Source: Pseudomonas viridiflava (GTDB lineage: Bacteria > Pseudomonadota > Gammaproteobacteria > Pseudomonadales > Pseudomonadaceae). Taken from it: 64,000 nucleotides of DNA. The first letter of the stretch is position 1. Every line of letters starts with the position of its first letter. Below, one piece after another: positions 38,689 through 48,228 of this stretch. The translations under genes and the position numbers were made by a program. The DNA lies in assembly GCF_900601905.1 (NCBI RefSeq), contig NZ_UWFA01000137.1, positions 62,001 to 126,000 of the forward strand, given 5' to 3'. The notes below the pieces were generated by a model, which was given only the letters and a program-made list of their open reading frames with translations, was not told the DNA's origin and ran no database searches.

Positions 38689-39471
38689 ATGACTGACTTC
38701 CCCCCGTCATTGACCTCACCCACTGTTGGCTGCGATGGCTGCCGAAACAGCCCGGAGCTGGATTTTTCCTTTGCTTTCGCTTATCAGCCCATCGTCGATT
38801 TGCGCACCCAATCGGTCTTTGCCCACGAGGCGCTGGTGCGTGGCATCAATGGCGAAGGGGCGATGTCCGTGCTGAGTCAGGTGACAGATAAAAACCGTTA
38901 CCGTTTTGATCAGCTGTGCCGCACCCACGCCATCGCGGGCGCCGCAGCGCTGAACATGCAGGAACGCTTGTCGATCAACTTCCTACCTAATGCGGTGTAC
39001 CGCCCGGAGTTGTGCATTCGCAGCACGCTGGAAGCGGCACGCGCGCATGACTTCCCGCTGGAGCGGCTGATTTTCGAGACGATTGAGAGCGAGCACGTCG
39101 ATAACAATCGTCATTTGACCAATATTCTGCGTGAATACCGCGAATTCGGCTTCATGACCGCCATCGACGATTTTGGCGCCGGTTATTCCGGGCTGACCCT
39201 GCTGGCGGATTTTCAGCCAGACCTGATAAAACTGGATATGCAATTAATCAGAGATATCCACCGCGATCGCCCGCGTCAGGCTATCGTGCGAAGCGTTGTC
39301 ACAATGTGTGCGGAGTTGGGGGTTACAGTCATCGCCGAAGGCATTGAATGTGTCGAAGAACGAGACTTTCTCGCCGACTGCGGGATTTTTCTGATGCAAG
39401 GCTTCTGGTTCGCCAAACCTGCATTCAAAGCGTTGGCCCAGGTACAACCCGGGGCCTTGCAGATAGCGTGA
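38689..39471 (+). CDS. rimA: EAL-domain c-di-GMP phosphodiesterase RimA
   Basis: A 260-residue cytosolic stand-alone EAL protein, predicted to hydrolyse c-di-GMP. Catalytic signatures are complete: HEALVRG (EAL), SINFLPNAV, FETIESE, AIDDFGAGYSGL, PDLIKLD, AEGIE and LMQGFWFAKP. Directly followed by rimB and rimK, an arrangement described in P. fluorescens where RimA and RimB modulate RimK. Start at 38689, six bases after GGAG; ATG 38677 is an upstream alternative lacking a good site. Confidence 0.92.
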   Translation: MTDFPPSLTSPTVGCDGCRNSPELDFSFAFAYQPIVDLRTQSVFAHEALVRGINGEGAMSVLSQVTDKNRYRFDQLCRTHAIAGAAALNMQERLSINFLPNAVYRPELCIRSTLEAARAHDFPLERLIFETIESEHVDNNRHLTNILREYREFGFMTAIDDFGAGYSGLTLLADFQPDLIKLDMQLIRDIHRDRPRQAIVRSVVTMCAELGVTVIAEGIECVEERDFLADCGIFLMQGFWFAKPAFKALAQVQPGALQIA

Positions 39472-39487
39472 GACGTACGGAATACCT

Positions 39488-39970
39488 TTGAAAACATTTG
39501 ATCATCTGACAGTCATTGGCCTGCGCGAGTGGGTGGCGCTGCCCGACCTGGGGGTCGCAGGCTTGCGGGCGAAAATCGATACCGGTGCGAGCACGTCCAG
39601 TTTGCACGCGACCGAGATCGAGCCTTTCGAGCGCGACGGCCAGAAATGGGTTCGCTTCAACGCCCACCTGGGCACCGTGGTCCAGTTGCGTCATCGGCGT
39701 TGTGAAGCGCTGCTGGTCGCCATGAAAACCATTAAAAGCTCCAACGGCCACGCGCAGGTCCGCTATGTCATTCGCACCACTCTGGCTTTGGGTGATCGCG
39801 TCTGGCCGGTGGAATTCACGCTGGCCTGCCGCAAAGCAATGCGCTATCGCTTGCTGCTCGGTTCCAACGCTTTGATCGACGGCCAACTGGTCGTCAATCC
39901 GGGCATTACTTATGTTCAGGACAAACCGGTTTTTCCGGTCTCGACTACCTCTGCCACAGGTGCTGCATGA
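39488..39970 (+). CDS. rimB: RimB, retropepsin-like protease family (ATP-dependent zinc protease family name)
   Basis: A 160-residue protein with an aspartic-protease-like domain: [26 protein letters not shown] (DTGA active-site motif), then a beta-rich core and [20 protein letters not shown]. It sits between rimA (16 bases upstream) and rimK (4-base overlap). In P. fluorescens the equivalent protein modulates the glutamylation of ribosomal protein S6 by RimK. The only start in frame near the beginning is TTG at 39488 with a weak GGA upstream, suggesting low translation. Confidence 0.88.
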   Translation: MKTFDHLTVIGLREWVALPDLGVAGLRAKIDTGASTSSLHATEIEPFERDGQKWVRFNAHLGTVVQLRHRRCEALLVAMKTIKSSNGHAQVRYVIRTTLALGDRVWPVEFTLACRKAMRYRLLLGSNALIDGQLVVNPGITYVQDKPVFPVSTTSATGAA

Positions 39971-40872
39971 AGATCGCTGTGCTTTCGCGTAACCCGCGTC
40001 TGTATTCAACCCGTCGTCTGGTCGAGGCCGGTATTGAACGTGGCCATGAGATGGTGGTGATCGACACCCTGCGCGCCTATATGAACATCGCCAGCCACAA
40101 GCCGCAGATCCACTATCGCGGCAAACCGCTGGAAGGCTTCGATGCGGTGATCCCGCGCATTGGTGCTTCGGTGACGTTCTACGGCTGCGCGGTATTGCGT
40201 CAATTTGAAATGATGGGTGTGTTTCCGCTCAACGAATCGGTGGCTATCGCCCGCTCCCGGGACAAGTTGCGCTCACTGCAATTGCTGTCGCGACGCGGGA
40301 TCGGCTTGCCGGTCACAGGCTTTGCCCACTCGCCGGACGACATTCCGGACCTGATCCAGATGGTCAACGGTGCGCCGCTGGTGATCAAGGTGCTCGAAGG
40401 CACTCAGGGGATTGGCGTGGTGCTGTGCGAAACGGCGACGGCGGCTGAGTCGGTGATCGAGGCGTTCATGGGCCTCAAGCAAGACATCATGGTTCAGGAG
40501 TACATAAAAGAAGCGGGCGGCGCGGATATCCGCTGCTTTGTGGTGGGTGACAAGGTGATCGCCTCAATGAAGCGTCAGGCCAAGCCCGGCGAGTTTCGCT
40601 CCAACCTGCACCGCGGCGGCAGTGCCAGCCTGATCAAGATCACCCCGGAAGAGCGCATGACCGCCATTCGCGCTGCCAAGGTCATGGGCCTGAGCGTCGC
40701 GGGCGTCGATATCCTGCGCTCCAACCACGGACCGCTGGTGATGGAGGTCAACTCATCGCCAGGTCTTGAAGGCATTGAGGTCACCACCAGCAAGGATGTG
40801 GCGGGGATGATCATCGAGTATCTGGAGAAAAACAGCGGCCCGCACATGACGCGGACCAAAGGCAAGGGCTGA
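39967..40872 (+). CDS. rimK: Ribosomal protein S6 glutamate ligase RimK
   Basis: A 301-residue ATP-grasp enzyme adding glutamate residues to the C-terminus of RpsF and so changing the ribosome and proteome. ATP-grasp marks: [56 protein letters not shown], and metal-binding [15 protein letters not shown]-terminus [21 protein letters not shown] is typical. Third gene of the rimABK operon; overlaps rimB by 4 bases and is followed by a REP doublet. Confidence 0.96.
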   Translation: MKIAVLSRNPRLYSTRRLVEAGIERGHEMVVIDTLRAYMNIASHKPQIHYRGKPLEGFDAVIPRIGASVTFYGCAVLRQFEMMGVFPLNESVAIARSRDKLRSLQLLSRRGIGLPVTGFAHSPDDIPDLIQMVNGAPLVIKVLEGTQGIGVVLCETATAAESVIEAFMGLKQDIMVQEYIKEAGGADIRCFVVGDKVIASMKRQAKPGEFRSNLHRGGSASLIKITPEERMTAIRAAKVMGLSVAGVDILRSNHGPLVMEVNSSPGLEGIEVTTSKDVAGMIIEYLEKNSGPHMTRTKGKG

Positions 40873-40883
40873 CGCCCTGTTTT

Positions 40884-40975
40884 CCGTAGGAGCGGCTTTA
40901 GCCGAGAGCGATGGTGCTGACGATAAAAGTCTAGCGCGTAGGCCGATGTCTTCGCGGCTAAAGCCGCTCCTACGG
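40884..40975. repeat. REP doublet (GTAGGAGCGGCTTTAGCCG family)
   Basis: Arms CCGTAGGAGCGGCTTTAGCCG and CGGCTAAAGCCGCTCCTACGG lie between convergent rimK and envZ. Confidence 0.9.
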
Positions 40976-40987
40976 GCTAGTTCTTCC

Positions 40988-42310
40988 CTACACCGCCCCT
41001 CTTGGCAACATCAACCCCAACGGCAAGCGCACCCGCGCTTCCAGCCCGCCGCCTGAGCGATTCCTCAGCTCGACGTTGCCACCATGCATCGCCGCAATCC
41101 GTTTAACGATAGCCAGGCCCAGACCGGTGCCTTTGCCACTGCGGGCGCGGTCACCACGGATGAACGGGTTGAAGATCACTTCCAGTTCCGACGGGTCAAT
41201 ACCGGCACCACGGTCCAGTACGCTGAGCACCACGTAAGGCGCGCTGGTATCCCCTGACACATAAGCCGCCACTTCAATGCCGTTGCCCGCATGGTGCATG
41301 GCGTTGCCAATCAGGTTGGTCAGCAACCGCTTCATCGAAACACGACGCAGCGGGAACGGCGGAATCGGCTCAAGACACAGGCGGATCTGCTCCTCGGGGT
41401 TCTCAGGGTTGTTGAACGGCGCCACCACGTCACGCACCAGTTCGCTGAGGTCGACCTCTTCAATCTCCTCGTCGCGACCATCACGGATGAATGCCAGAAA
41501 CTGATCGAGAATCGCGTCCATGTCCTCAATGTCGCGCACCATGCCCTCGGTGAGTTCGTTCTCGCCCTTCATCAGCTCCAGAGACAAGCGCAAGCGGGTC
41601 AGCGGTGTACGCAGGTCGTGGGACACCCCGGCCAGCATCAATTCGCGCTCCTGCCCCGCCTGTTCGACGTCTTCGGCCATCTGGTTGAAGGCGCGGTACA
41701 CCTCGGTCATTTCGCTGGGCGTATCGCTGACCGGCAAGCGCACGCTGCGGCCCTGGCCGAGCTGCCTGGCGGCAAACACCAGGCGCTTGAGCGGTTGATT
41801 GAGCTGCCGAACGAAGATCCACGCCGAGGCTGTGGATAACAAGCCAATCGCCAGGAACCAACCCAGCACACTCCAGATTTTCTGACCGCGCAGCGGGTGC
41901 GGATACAGCGGCACCTTCAACCAGCCATCACCCAGGCTTGGCGCACGCACCCACAAGGCAGGCGGCGCATGCACGCGCAGGCGCACTTCGGTGTCGGCGC
42001 CCAGTTCAGCCTGCATCTGGCGCTGATAGATTTCGCTGTACGGCCAGTGCTGCTCACCTTCCGGCACGCCACCACCCACTACACGAATCAGCCCTGCCGC
42101 ATCAGCGATGGCTTCGCGGTCGTTTTCATTGGCGGCCCAATAGGCGCGCAGCGTCAACGCGACACCGTGGCTGTATTGCCGGTCGACCAGCACGTCCTCG
42201 TTCATCAGCAGGTAGACCAGGGTCAATGCCTTGGAAAACAGCACGACGATGAGCACCAGCCAGAGCGTGCGGGAGAAAAAGCTTTGCGGGAACCAGAGCG
42301 GGGTTTTCAT
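40988..42310 (-). CDS. envZ: EnvZ-type sensor histidine kinase (AmgS)
   Basis: A 440-residue inner membrane kinase. TM1 is about 10-32, a periplasmic region runs to about 155, TM2 is about 155-175 (WSVLGWFLAIGLLSTASAWIFV), followed by HAMP. The H-box is ELMLAGVSHDLRTPLTRLRLSLELM, with N, G1 (VLDRGAGIDP) and G2 (GKGTGLGLAIVKRI) boxes. In P. aeruginosa the homologous AmgRS pair controls envelope stress and aminoglycoside tolerance. Start MKTPLWFPQ at 42310; the longer frame to 42394 has no support. It lies 168 bases after ompR with a strong hairpin between. Confidence 0.93.
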   Translation of the reverse strand: MKTPLWFPQSFFSRTLWLVLIVVLFSKALTLVYLLMNEDVLVDRQYSHGVALTLRAYWAANENDREAIADAAGLIRVVGGGVPEGEQHWPYSEIYQRQMQAELGADTEVRLRVHAPPALWVRAPSLGDGWLKVPLYPHPLRGQKIWSVLGWFLAIGLLSTASAWIFVRQLNQPLKRLVFAARQLGQGRSVRLPVSDTPSEMTEVYRAFNQMAEDVEQAGQERELMLAGVSHDLRTPLTRLRLSLELMKGENELTEGMVRDIEDMDAILDQFLAFIRDGRDEEIEEVDLSELVRDVVAPFNNPENPEEQIRLCLEPIPPFPLRRVSMKRLLTNLIGNAMHHAGNGIEVAAYVSGDTSAPYVVLSVLDRGAGIDPSELEVIFNPFIRGDRARSGKGTGLGLAIVKRIAAMHGGNVELRNRSGGGLEARVRLPLGLMLPRGAV

Positions 42311-42392
42311 AACAGCAGCTATACACTTTGCAGGAGCGAGCCAGGCTCGCGGGGTTTGCGAATCGCGAATGACAAACCGTAGCAGGAATGAC

Positions 42393-42434
42393 AAAAACCA
42401 AAACGTCGATAGCCCGGTTGAGGGCTATCGACGT
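42393..42434 (-). terminator. Strong hairpin with T-rich tail between ompR and envZ
   Basis: A 13-bp perfect stem ACGTCGATAGCCC / GGGCTATCGACGT (42403-42415, 42422-42434) with a six-base loop. It is followed on the minus strand by TTTGGTTTTT (complement of 42402-42393). It fits an intrinsic terminator after ompR that envZ transcription must pass. Confidence 0.75.
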
Positions 42435-42478
42435 GACAGGTCATCACTGCAGCGACTTGTGCTCCTAAAAGCGCCTGA

Positions 42479-43219
42479 TTATCGGGTACCGGCACCGTCC
42501 GGAACGAATACATAACCAACACCCCAGACCGTCTGAATGTAGCGCGGCTTGGAAGGATCCGGCTCGATCAGACGACGCAGACGGGAAATCTGCACGTCGA
42601 TGGAGCGTTCCAGCGCATCCCATTCACGGCCGCGAGCCAGGTTCATCAGCTTGTCACGGGTCAACGGCTCGCGGGCATGCATGACCAGCGCCTTGAGAAC
42701 CGCAAACTCGCCGGTGGTCAGCATGTGCACTTCATCGCCACGCTTGAGCTCACGGGTCGCCAGCGACAACTCGTAATCGCCAAAGCTCACCGACTCGTCT
42801 TCGCTGCCTGGCGCGCCCGGCACCGGAGCGGCCTGACGACGCAACACAGCCTTGACCCGCGCCATCAGCTCATCGGGGTTGAACGGCTTGGCCAGATAAT
42901 CATCGGCGCCCAGCTCAAGGCCTTTGATCCGGCTCAGCTCATCGCCCTTGGCGGTCAGCATGATGATCGGCACCTGATTGTTCGCAGCACGCAAGCGACG
43001 GCAGGCAGACAGCCCGTCTTCTCCGGGCAGCATCAAGTCCAGAACCACAAGATTGAAGACTTCACGGGCCAGCAAGCGATCCATTTGCTCGACATTGGCG
43101 ACAGCCCGGGCACGATAGCCCTTGCTGGTGAAAAAACGTTCCAACAGGCTGCTCAGGCCTGGATCGTCATCAACGATGAGGATTTTTTCGCCTTCCGCAA
43201 TTTGTGCAGTGCTACTCAT
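42479..43219 (-). CDS. ompR: OmpR-type response regulator (AmgR)
   Basis: A 246-residue regulator. The receiver domain starts KILIVDDDPGLSSLLERFF; the phospho-acceptor Asp is in VVLDLMLPGEDGLSACRRL. A Lys is in DDYLAKPFNPDELMARVKAVLRR. The C-terminal winged helix contains LTTGEFAVLKALVMHAREPLTRDKLMNLARGREWDALERSIDVQISRLRR. Partner of EnvZ, regulating envelope genes. Divergent from tex. Confidence 0.95.
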   Translation of the reverse strand: MSSTAQIAEGEKILIVDDDPGLSSLLERFFTSKGYRARAVANVEQMDRLLAREVFNLVVLDLMLPGEDGLSACRRLRAANNQVPIIMLTAKGDELSRIKGLELGADDYLAKPFNPDELMARVKAVLRRQAAPVPGAPGSEDESVSFGDYELSLATRELKRGDEVHMLTTGEFAVLKALVMHAREPLTRDKLMNLARGREWDALERSIDVQISRLRRLIEPDPSKPRYIQTVWGVGYVFVPDGAGTR

Positions 43220-43537
43220 TCAGATGCTCCTTTGATCTCGGGGCGCATTATGGCGTAGCTGCTGTGATGCGCACCGTGTGCATTGTTAGCAGATTTTACC
43301 GGGGCCGCCATAAAAGCCTGTCGTTGGCGGTGATTTCCCGGGTTGATCCCCTATTCGAACTTCGCCGGGTATAATGCGCCGCCCTCGAAGTCAGGCAACG
43401 CCTGAACGTGGCAGTTCGACAGCATCGTACGAAAAGTCGGCGAGCGAGGTCAGGCAAGGCTACTTTTACAAGCTTTTACGCCCGGCCAGCCGCCTATTGG
43501 TAATCAGGTTTTATTGCTCACAACTCCAGGTGGTCTC
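43220..43537. other. Divergent promoter region between ompR and tex
   Basis: Contains a good -10 TATAAT at 43370-43375 on the plus strand, with no clear -35 at the right distance (TTGATC at 43343 is 21 bases away). A leader of about 160 bases before tex has two copies of GTCAGGCAA (near 43391 and 43451). No gene is supported. Confidence 0.5.
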
Positions 43538-45862
43538 ATGGACAGCATCAACAGCCGCATCGCCGAAGAACTCGGCGTACGCCCACAACAGGTCGCCGCG
43601 GCCGTCGCGCTACTGGATGAAGGCTCGACCGTGCCCTTCATTTCTCGTTACCGCAAGGAAGTGACCGGCAGCCTCGATGACACGCAACTGCGTCATCTGG
43701 AAGAGCGCCTGCGCTACCTGCGTGAACTCGACGACCGTCGCGTCAGTATCCTTGCCAGCATCGAAGAGCAAGGCAAACTGACCCCGGAGCTGGCCCGCGA
43801 CATCAAGCTCGCAGACACCAAGACCCGCCTCGAAGATTTGTACCTGCCCTACAAGCAGAAGCGCCGCACCAAAGGCCAGATCGCCCTTGAAGCAGGCCTC
43901 GGAGAACTGGCCGACGGCCTGTTCAACGACCCAATGCTGAGCCCGGAAAGCGAAGCCGCACGTTTCGTGGACGCCGAAAAGGGCGTTGCCGACGTGAAGG
44001 CCGCGCTGGAAGGAGCCAAGTACATCCTCATGGAGCGTTTCGCCGAAGACGCCACCCTGCTGGACAAGCTGCGCAGTTTCCTCCAGCACGAAGCCGTGAT
44101 CAGCGCGCGCGTTGTACCGGGCAAGGAAGAAGAAGGCTCCAAGTTCCGCGATTACTTCGAACACGACGAGCCGCTCAAAAGCATGCCGTCGCACCGCGCC
44201 CTGGCGATTTTCCGTGGCCGCAACGAAGGTTTCCTCAGCTCGGCACTGAAAGTTGGCGAAGAGCTACCGGGCACCATGCACCCGTGCGAAATGATGATCG
44301 GCGAGCGTTTCGGCCTGCAAAACCAGAATCGCCCGGCTGACAAATGGCTGGCCGAAGTGGTGCGCTGGACCTGGAAGGTCAAGCTGTATAGCCACCTGGA
44401 AACCGATCTGCTGGGCGAGCTGCGCGATGGCGCGGAAACCGAAGCGATCAATGTGTTCGCTCACAATCTGCACGACCTGCTGCTGGCCGCACCGGCTGGG
44501 CCACGAGCGACTCTGGGTCTGGACCCGGGCCTGCGTACCGGCTGCAAGGTCGCGGTGGTGGACTCCACCGGCAAGCTGCTGGATTACGCCACGGTTTACC
44601 CGCACGTGCCGAAAAACCAGTGGGATCAGACCATCGCCGTGCTGGCTGCGTTATGCGCCAAGCACGCGGTTGACCTGATTGCCATCGGCAACGGTACGGC
44701 CAGCCGCGAGACCGACAAGCTCGCCGCCGACCTGATCAAAAAATACCCAGGCCTGAAAATGACCAAGGTCATGGTTTCCGAGGCTGGCGCGTCGGTTTAT
44801 TCCGCGTCGGAACTGGCCGCCAAGGAATTCCCCGATCTGGATGTGTCGATCCGTGGCGCGGTGTCCATCGCCCGCCGCCTGCAGGATCCACTCGCCGAGC
44901 TGGTCAAGATCGACCCCAAATCCATCGGTGTCGGCCAGTATCAGCATGACGTTTCGCAGCTGAAACTGGCACGTGGCCTGGACGCGGTGGTCGAGGACTG
45001 CGTGAACGCCGTCGGCGTCGATGTGAACACCGCTTCGGTAGCCCTGCTGGCGCGCATCTCCGGCCTGAACACCACTCTGGCGCAGAACATCGTTGCACAC
45101 CGCGATGAAAACGGTGCGTTCAAGTCCCGTGCAGCCCTGAAGAAAGTCCCGCGCCTGGGGGAAAAAACCTTCGAACAGGCGGCGGGTTTCCTGCGTGTCA
45201 TGAACGGCGACAACCCGCTGGATTCCTCGGCGGTTCACCCGGAAGCCTATCCACTGGTCAAGCGTATTGCGTCCGAAACCGACCGCGACATTCGCTCGCT
45301 GATCGGCGATGCCAGCTTCCTCAAGCGTCTGGACCCGAAGAAGTACACCGACGAAACCTTCGGTCTGCCTACCGTGACCGACATCCTGCAAGAACTTGAA
45401 AAACCAGGCCGCGACCCGCGTCCGGAGTTCAAGACTGCCGAGTTCCAGGACGGTGTCGAAGACCTCAAGGACCTGCAACCGGGCATGATCCTCGAAGGCG
45501 TGGTCACCAACGTCACCAATTTCGGTGCATTCGTCGATATCGGCGTGCATCAGGACGGCCTGGTGCACATCTCGGCGCTGTCCGAGAAATTCATCAAGGA
45601 CCCGCGTGAAGCGGTCAAGGCTGGCGACGTGGTCAAGGTCAAGGTCATGGAAGTCGACATCCCGCGCAAGCGCGTTGGCCTGTCGATGCGCATGAGCGAC
45701 ACTCCTGGCGAGAAAGTCGACGGTGCCCGTGGTGCCCGCCCAGGCGCCGCCCCGCGCCAGCAGCAGAGCAGCGCGCCACGCAAGGAAACCGTCGCAGCAG
45801 CCCCGGCCAACAACGCCATGGCTTCGCTGTTCGCCAACGCCAAACAGCTGAAGAAACGCTGA
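43538..45862 (+). CDS. tex: Tex-family transcription/RNA-binding protein
   Basis: A 774-residue nucleic acid-binding protein, the normal family length. Domains: N-terminal Tex helical region (1-190), YqgF/RNase H-like domain (about 320-450; [26 protein letters not shown]), helix-hairpin-helix repeats (about 490-560), and C-terminal S1 domain (about 640-720; [37 protein letters not shown]). It is followed by an Ala/Pro/Arg-rich tail. It affects transcription and toxin expression in several bacteria. Start ATG 43538 follows AGGTGG. Its stop overlaps the thioesterase start (TGATG). Confidence 0.96.
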   Translation: MDSINSRIAEELGVRPQQVAAAVALLDEGSTVPFISRYRKEVTGSLDDTQLRHLEERLRYLRELDDRRVSILASIEEQGKLTPELARDIKLADTKTRLEDLYLPYKQKRRTKGQIALEAGLGELADGLFNDPMLSPESEAARFVDAEKGVADVKAALEGAKYILMERFAEDATLLDKLRSFLQHEAVISARVVPGKEEEGSKFRDYFEHDEPLKSMPSHRALAIFRGRNEGFLSSALKVGEELPGTMHPCEMMIGERFGLQNQNRPADKWLAEVVRWTWKVKLYSHLETDLLGELRDGAETEAINVFAHNLHDLLLAAPAGPRATLGLDPGLRTGCKVAVVDSTGKLLDYATVYPHVPKNQWDQTIAVLAALCAKHAVDLIAIGNGTASRETDKLAADLIKKYPGLKMTKVMVSEAGASVYSASELAAKEFPDLDVSIRGAVSIARRLQDPLAELVKIDPKSIGVGQYQHDVSQLKLARGLDAVVEDCVNAVGVDVNTASVALLARISGLNTTLAQNIVAHRDENGAFKSRAALKKVPRLGEKTFEQAAGFLRVMNGDNPLDSSAVHPEAYPLVKRIASETDRDIRSLIGDASFLKRLDPKKYTDETFGLPTVTDILQELEKPGRDPRPEFKTAEFQDGVEDLKDLQPGMILEGVVTNVTNFGAFVDIGVHQDGLVHISALSEKFIKDPREAVKAGDVVKVKVMEVDIPRKRVGLSMRMSDTPGEKVDGARGARPGAAPRQQQSSAPRKETVAAAPANNAMASLFANAKQLKKR

Positions 45863-46245
45863 TGGATATCCCGGTCGGCTTTACTGAAAGTCCGTATTTC
45901 CGGGCCATTGGCTGCCAGTTGCGGCGCCTGGATGTCGGCGTCGCGCAAGTAGCGTTGTCGCTGGAAGATCACCTGCGTAATCGAGGCAATGTGATGCATG
46001 GCGGGGCGATTTTCAGTCTCGTCGACATCGCCATGGGACTGGCCTGTTCCAGCTCCCACGGCTTCGACCAGCGCAGCGTGACCATCGAATGCAAGATCAA
46101 TTACATGCGGGCGGTGTCCGAAGGCGAGGTGTTATGCATCGCCAGGGTATTGCATGCCGGGCGCCGCACGCTGGTGGTCGAGGCCGAGGTACTGCAAGGC
46201 GAGAAACTGGTCGCCAAGGCGCAGGGCACCTTTGCCGTGGTGTAG
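45862..46245 (+). CDS. PaaI-family thioesterase
   Basis: A 127-residue hot-dog fold enzyme with the PaaI signature NVMHGGAIFSLVDIAMGLACSSSHG and a C-terminal ECKINYMRAVSEGEVLCIARVLHAGRRTLVVEAEV. It probably hydrolyses small or aromatic acyl-CoA; substrate unknown. Translationally coupled to tex through a one-base overlap. Confidence 0.9.
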   Translation: MDIPVGFTESPYFRAIGCQLRRLDVGVAQVALSLEDHLRNRGNVMHGGAIFSLVDIAMGLACSSSHGFDQRSVTIECKINYMRAVSEGEVLCIARVLHAGRRTLVVEAEVLQGEKLVAKAQGTFAVV

Positions 46246-46337
46246 CGCTGTTGCGCTGCATGCCTTGACAGCCCTAGCTCTATCGAGTCGATTTGAGTTA
46301 GTTTCGGCGCTACGAATGTAGCGTCAGACTTTTCCGA

Positions 46338-46355
46338 CGCTTGCGCGTCGGCGTA
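46338..46355. terminator. Hairpin in the thioesterase-gshA gap
   Basis: CCGACGC-TTGC-GCGTCGG forms a 7-bp GC-rich stem without a T-run. A second small stem, GCGCTAC/GTAGCG, lies about 40 bases upstream, and a TTGACA at 46264-46269 has no matching -10. Probably a leader or weak terminator element. Confidence 0.35.
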
Positions 46356-46452
46356 CAGATTCAGAAACCAGGCGACAACGCCAGTGCCCTGCCCTTGTAC
46401 ACCGTCACTTCCACCCCCATATTGGGGCGACTGACGCGTGAAGGAATCCAAC

Positions 46453-48039
46453 TTGAGCGAACTTCTCAACCGCCGCCTGGCTTTGCTTAGCGAGCGCACT
46501 AACCTCTCCCTGCTGGAGCAGTGCCTGCACGGTATTGAGCGCGAATGCCTGCGCGTGACCGGCGATGCCCGGTTGGCCCAGACGCCGCACCCGGAAGAAC
46601 TGGGGGCTGCGCTGACGCACGGGCAGATCACCACCGACTATTCCGAGTCACTGCTGGAGTTCATCACTCCGGCACTGGCCGACCCTGCCGAAACACTGGA
46701 AAGCCTGGACAAGATCCATCGCTTTGCCTACAGCAAGCTGGGCAACGAGTTCCTCTGGAGCCCGTCGATGCCCTGCCCGCTGCCTGCCGAAGAAGACATC
46801 CCGATCGCCTATTACGGCACTTCGAATATCGGCAAGCTTAAATATGTCTACCGCCAGGGCCTGGCTCTGCGTTACGGCAAGACGATGCAATGCATCGCGG
46901 GTATTCACTACAACTTTTCCCTGCCCGAAAGCGTTTGGCCCTTGCTCAAGCAAACCGAACATTTCGATGGCGATGCTCGCGACTATCAATCGCACGCCTA
47001 TATCGCTCTGATCCGCAACTTCCGGCGCTACAGCTGGTTGCTGATGTACCTGTTTGGCGCATCGCCAGCCCTGGACGCGGGTTTCCTGCGCGGCCGTGCT
47101 CATCAGCTGGAGCAGTTCGACGCAGACACCCTGTACTTGCCATACGCTACCAGCCTGCGCATGAGCGATCTGGGTTATCAGAGCAACGCTCAAGCGGGGC
47201 TGACGCCTTGCTACAACGATCTGATCAGCTACACCGACAGCCTGCGCAAAGCGGTGGCCACGCCGTATGCGCCGTATGTTGAAATCGGCACCCATCAGGA
47301 TGGCGAGTGGATTCAGCTCAACACCAACGTGCTGCAGATCGAAAACGAGTATTACTCCAACATTCGCCCCAAGCGCGTGACCTATTCAGGTGAGCGTCCG
47401 ATCCAGGCGCTGGTGGCCCGTGGCGTGCAATATGTTGAAGTTCGCTGCCTGGACATCAACCCGTTCCTGCCGACCGGGATCGACCTGCAGCAATCGCGCT
47501 TCGTCGATGCCTTCGTGCTGTACTGCGCCCTGCAGGAAAGCCCGCAGCTGGCCAACAACGAATGCAGCAACGCCGCGTCGAATTTCCTGACCGTGGTCAA
47601 GGAAGGGCGTCGTCCGGGGCTGGAATTGAACCGCAATGACAGCACCATCGACCTGAAAGCCTGGGCCACCGAGCTGCTGGAGAAAATCACCCCTATCGCT
47701 CAGTTGCTGGACGATGCGAACGGAACTGACGAACACGTCAAATCCATCGCCGCCCAGCAGGCCAAGGTCAACGATGCATCGCTGACCCCGTCTGCCAAGG
47801 TGCTGGCGAGCATGACCGAGCACAAAGAAGGCTTCACGGCCTTCTCGTTCCGCCAGAGCCAGGCCCACGCCGAGTACTTCCGCAGCAACCCGTTGAGTGT
47901 CGAAGAGCAATCGCATTTCGAAACCCTGGCCCGCACCTCGATTGCCGAGCAGGCAGAGCTGGAACAGACCGAAGAGAAGGTCGATTTCGACACCTTCGTC
48001 GGCGCGTATCAGGCGAGTATTTTGCGGATCAGTAACTAA
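46453..48039 (+). CDS. gshA: Glutamate-cysteine ligase
   Basis: A 528-residue enzyme for the first step of glutathione synthesis, proteobacterial class I type. Recognisable stretches: [53 protein letters not shown], and [19 protein letters not shown]. The best start is TTG at 46453 ([12 protein letters not shown]), 7 bases after AAGGA. GTG 46438 would add five residues. This gives the family's usual length of about 527. Confidence 0.95.
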   Translation: MSELLNRRLALLSERTNLSLLEQCLHGIERECLRVTGDARLAQTPHPEELGAALTHGQITTDYSESLLEFITPALADPAETLESLDKIHRFAYSKLGNEFLWSPSMPCPLPAEEDIPIAYYGTSNIGKLKYVYRQGLALRYGKTMQCIAGIHYNFSLPESVWPLLKQTEHFDGDARDYQSHAYIALIRNFRRYSWLLMYLFGASPALDAGFLRGRAHQLEQFDADTLYLPYATSLRMSDLGYQSNAQAGLTPCYNDLISYTDSLRKAVATPYAPYVEIGTHQDGEWIQLNTNVLQIENEYYSNIRPKRVTYSGERPIQALVARGVQYVEVRCLDINPFLPTGIDLQQSRFVDAFVLYCALQESPQLANNECSNAASNFLTVVKEGRRPGLELNRNDSTIDLKAWATELLEKITPIAQLLDDANGTDEHVKSIAAQQAKVNDASLTPSAKVLASMTEHKEGFTAFSFRQSQAHAEYFRSNPLSVEEQSHFETLARTSIAEQAELEQTEEKVDFDTFVGAYQASILRISN

Positions 48040-48060
48040 TCCAGAAACACATCTGGATCC

Positions 48061-48150
48061 GTTGGAGCCGAGCTTGCTCGCGAAGAACGATGACGCGGTT
48101 TATCTGATGTACCGCAGCGTCTGATTCGCGAGCAAGCTCGGCTCCTACAG
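48061..48150. repeat. REP doublet (GGAGCCGAGCTTGCTCGCGAA family)
   Basis: Arms TTGGAGCCGAGCTTGCTCGCG and CGCGAGCAAGCTCGGCTCCTA. A lone half-element TGTAGGACCGGCTTTAGCCGGGAA (about 48178-48201) follows. Confidence 0.8.
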
Positions 48151-48177
48151 GCATAGGACGCATCGCGAGCAATCTTC

Positions 48178-48201
48178 TGTAGGACCGGCTTTAGCCGGGA
48201 A
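48178..48201. repeat. Single REP half (GGACCGGCTTTAGCCGGGAA)
   Basis: One arm of the family seen at 30746, without a nearby partner, between gshA and argA. Confidence 0.7.
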
Positions 48202-48228
48202 GGCTGCAGTGCAGACCCTCCCGTCCAG

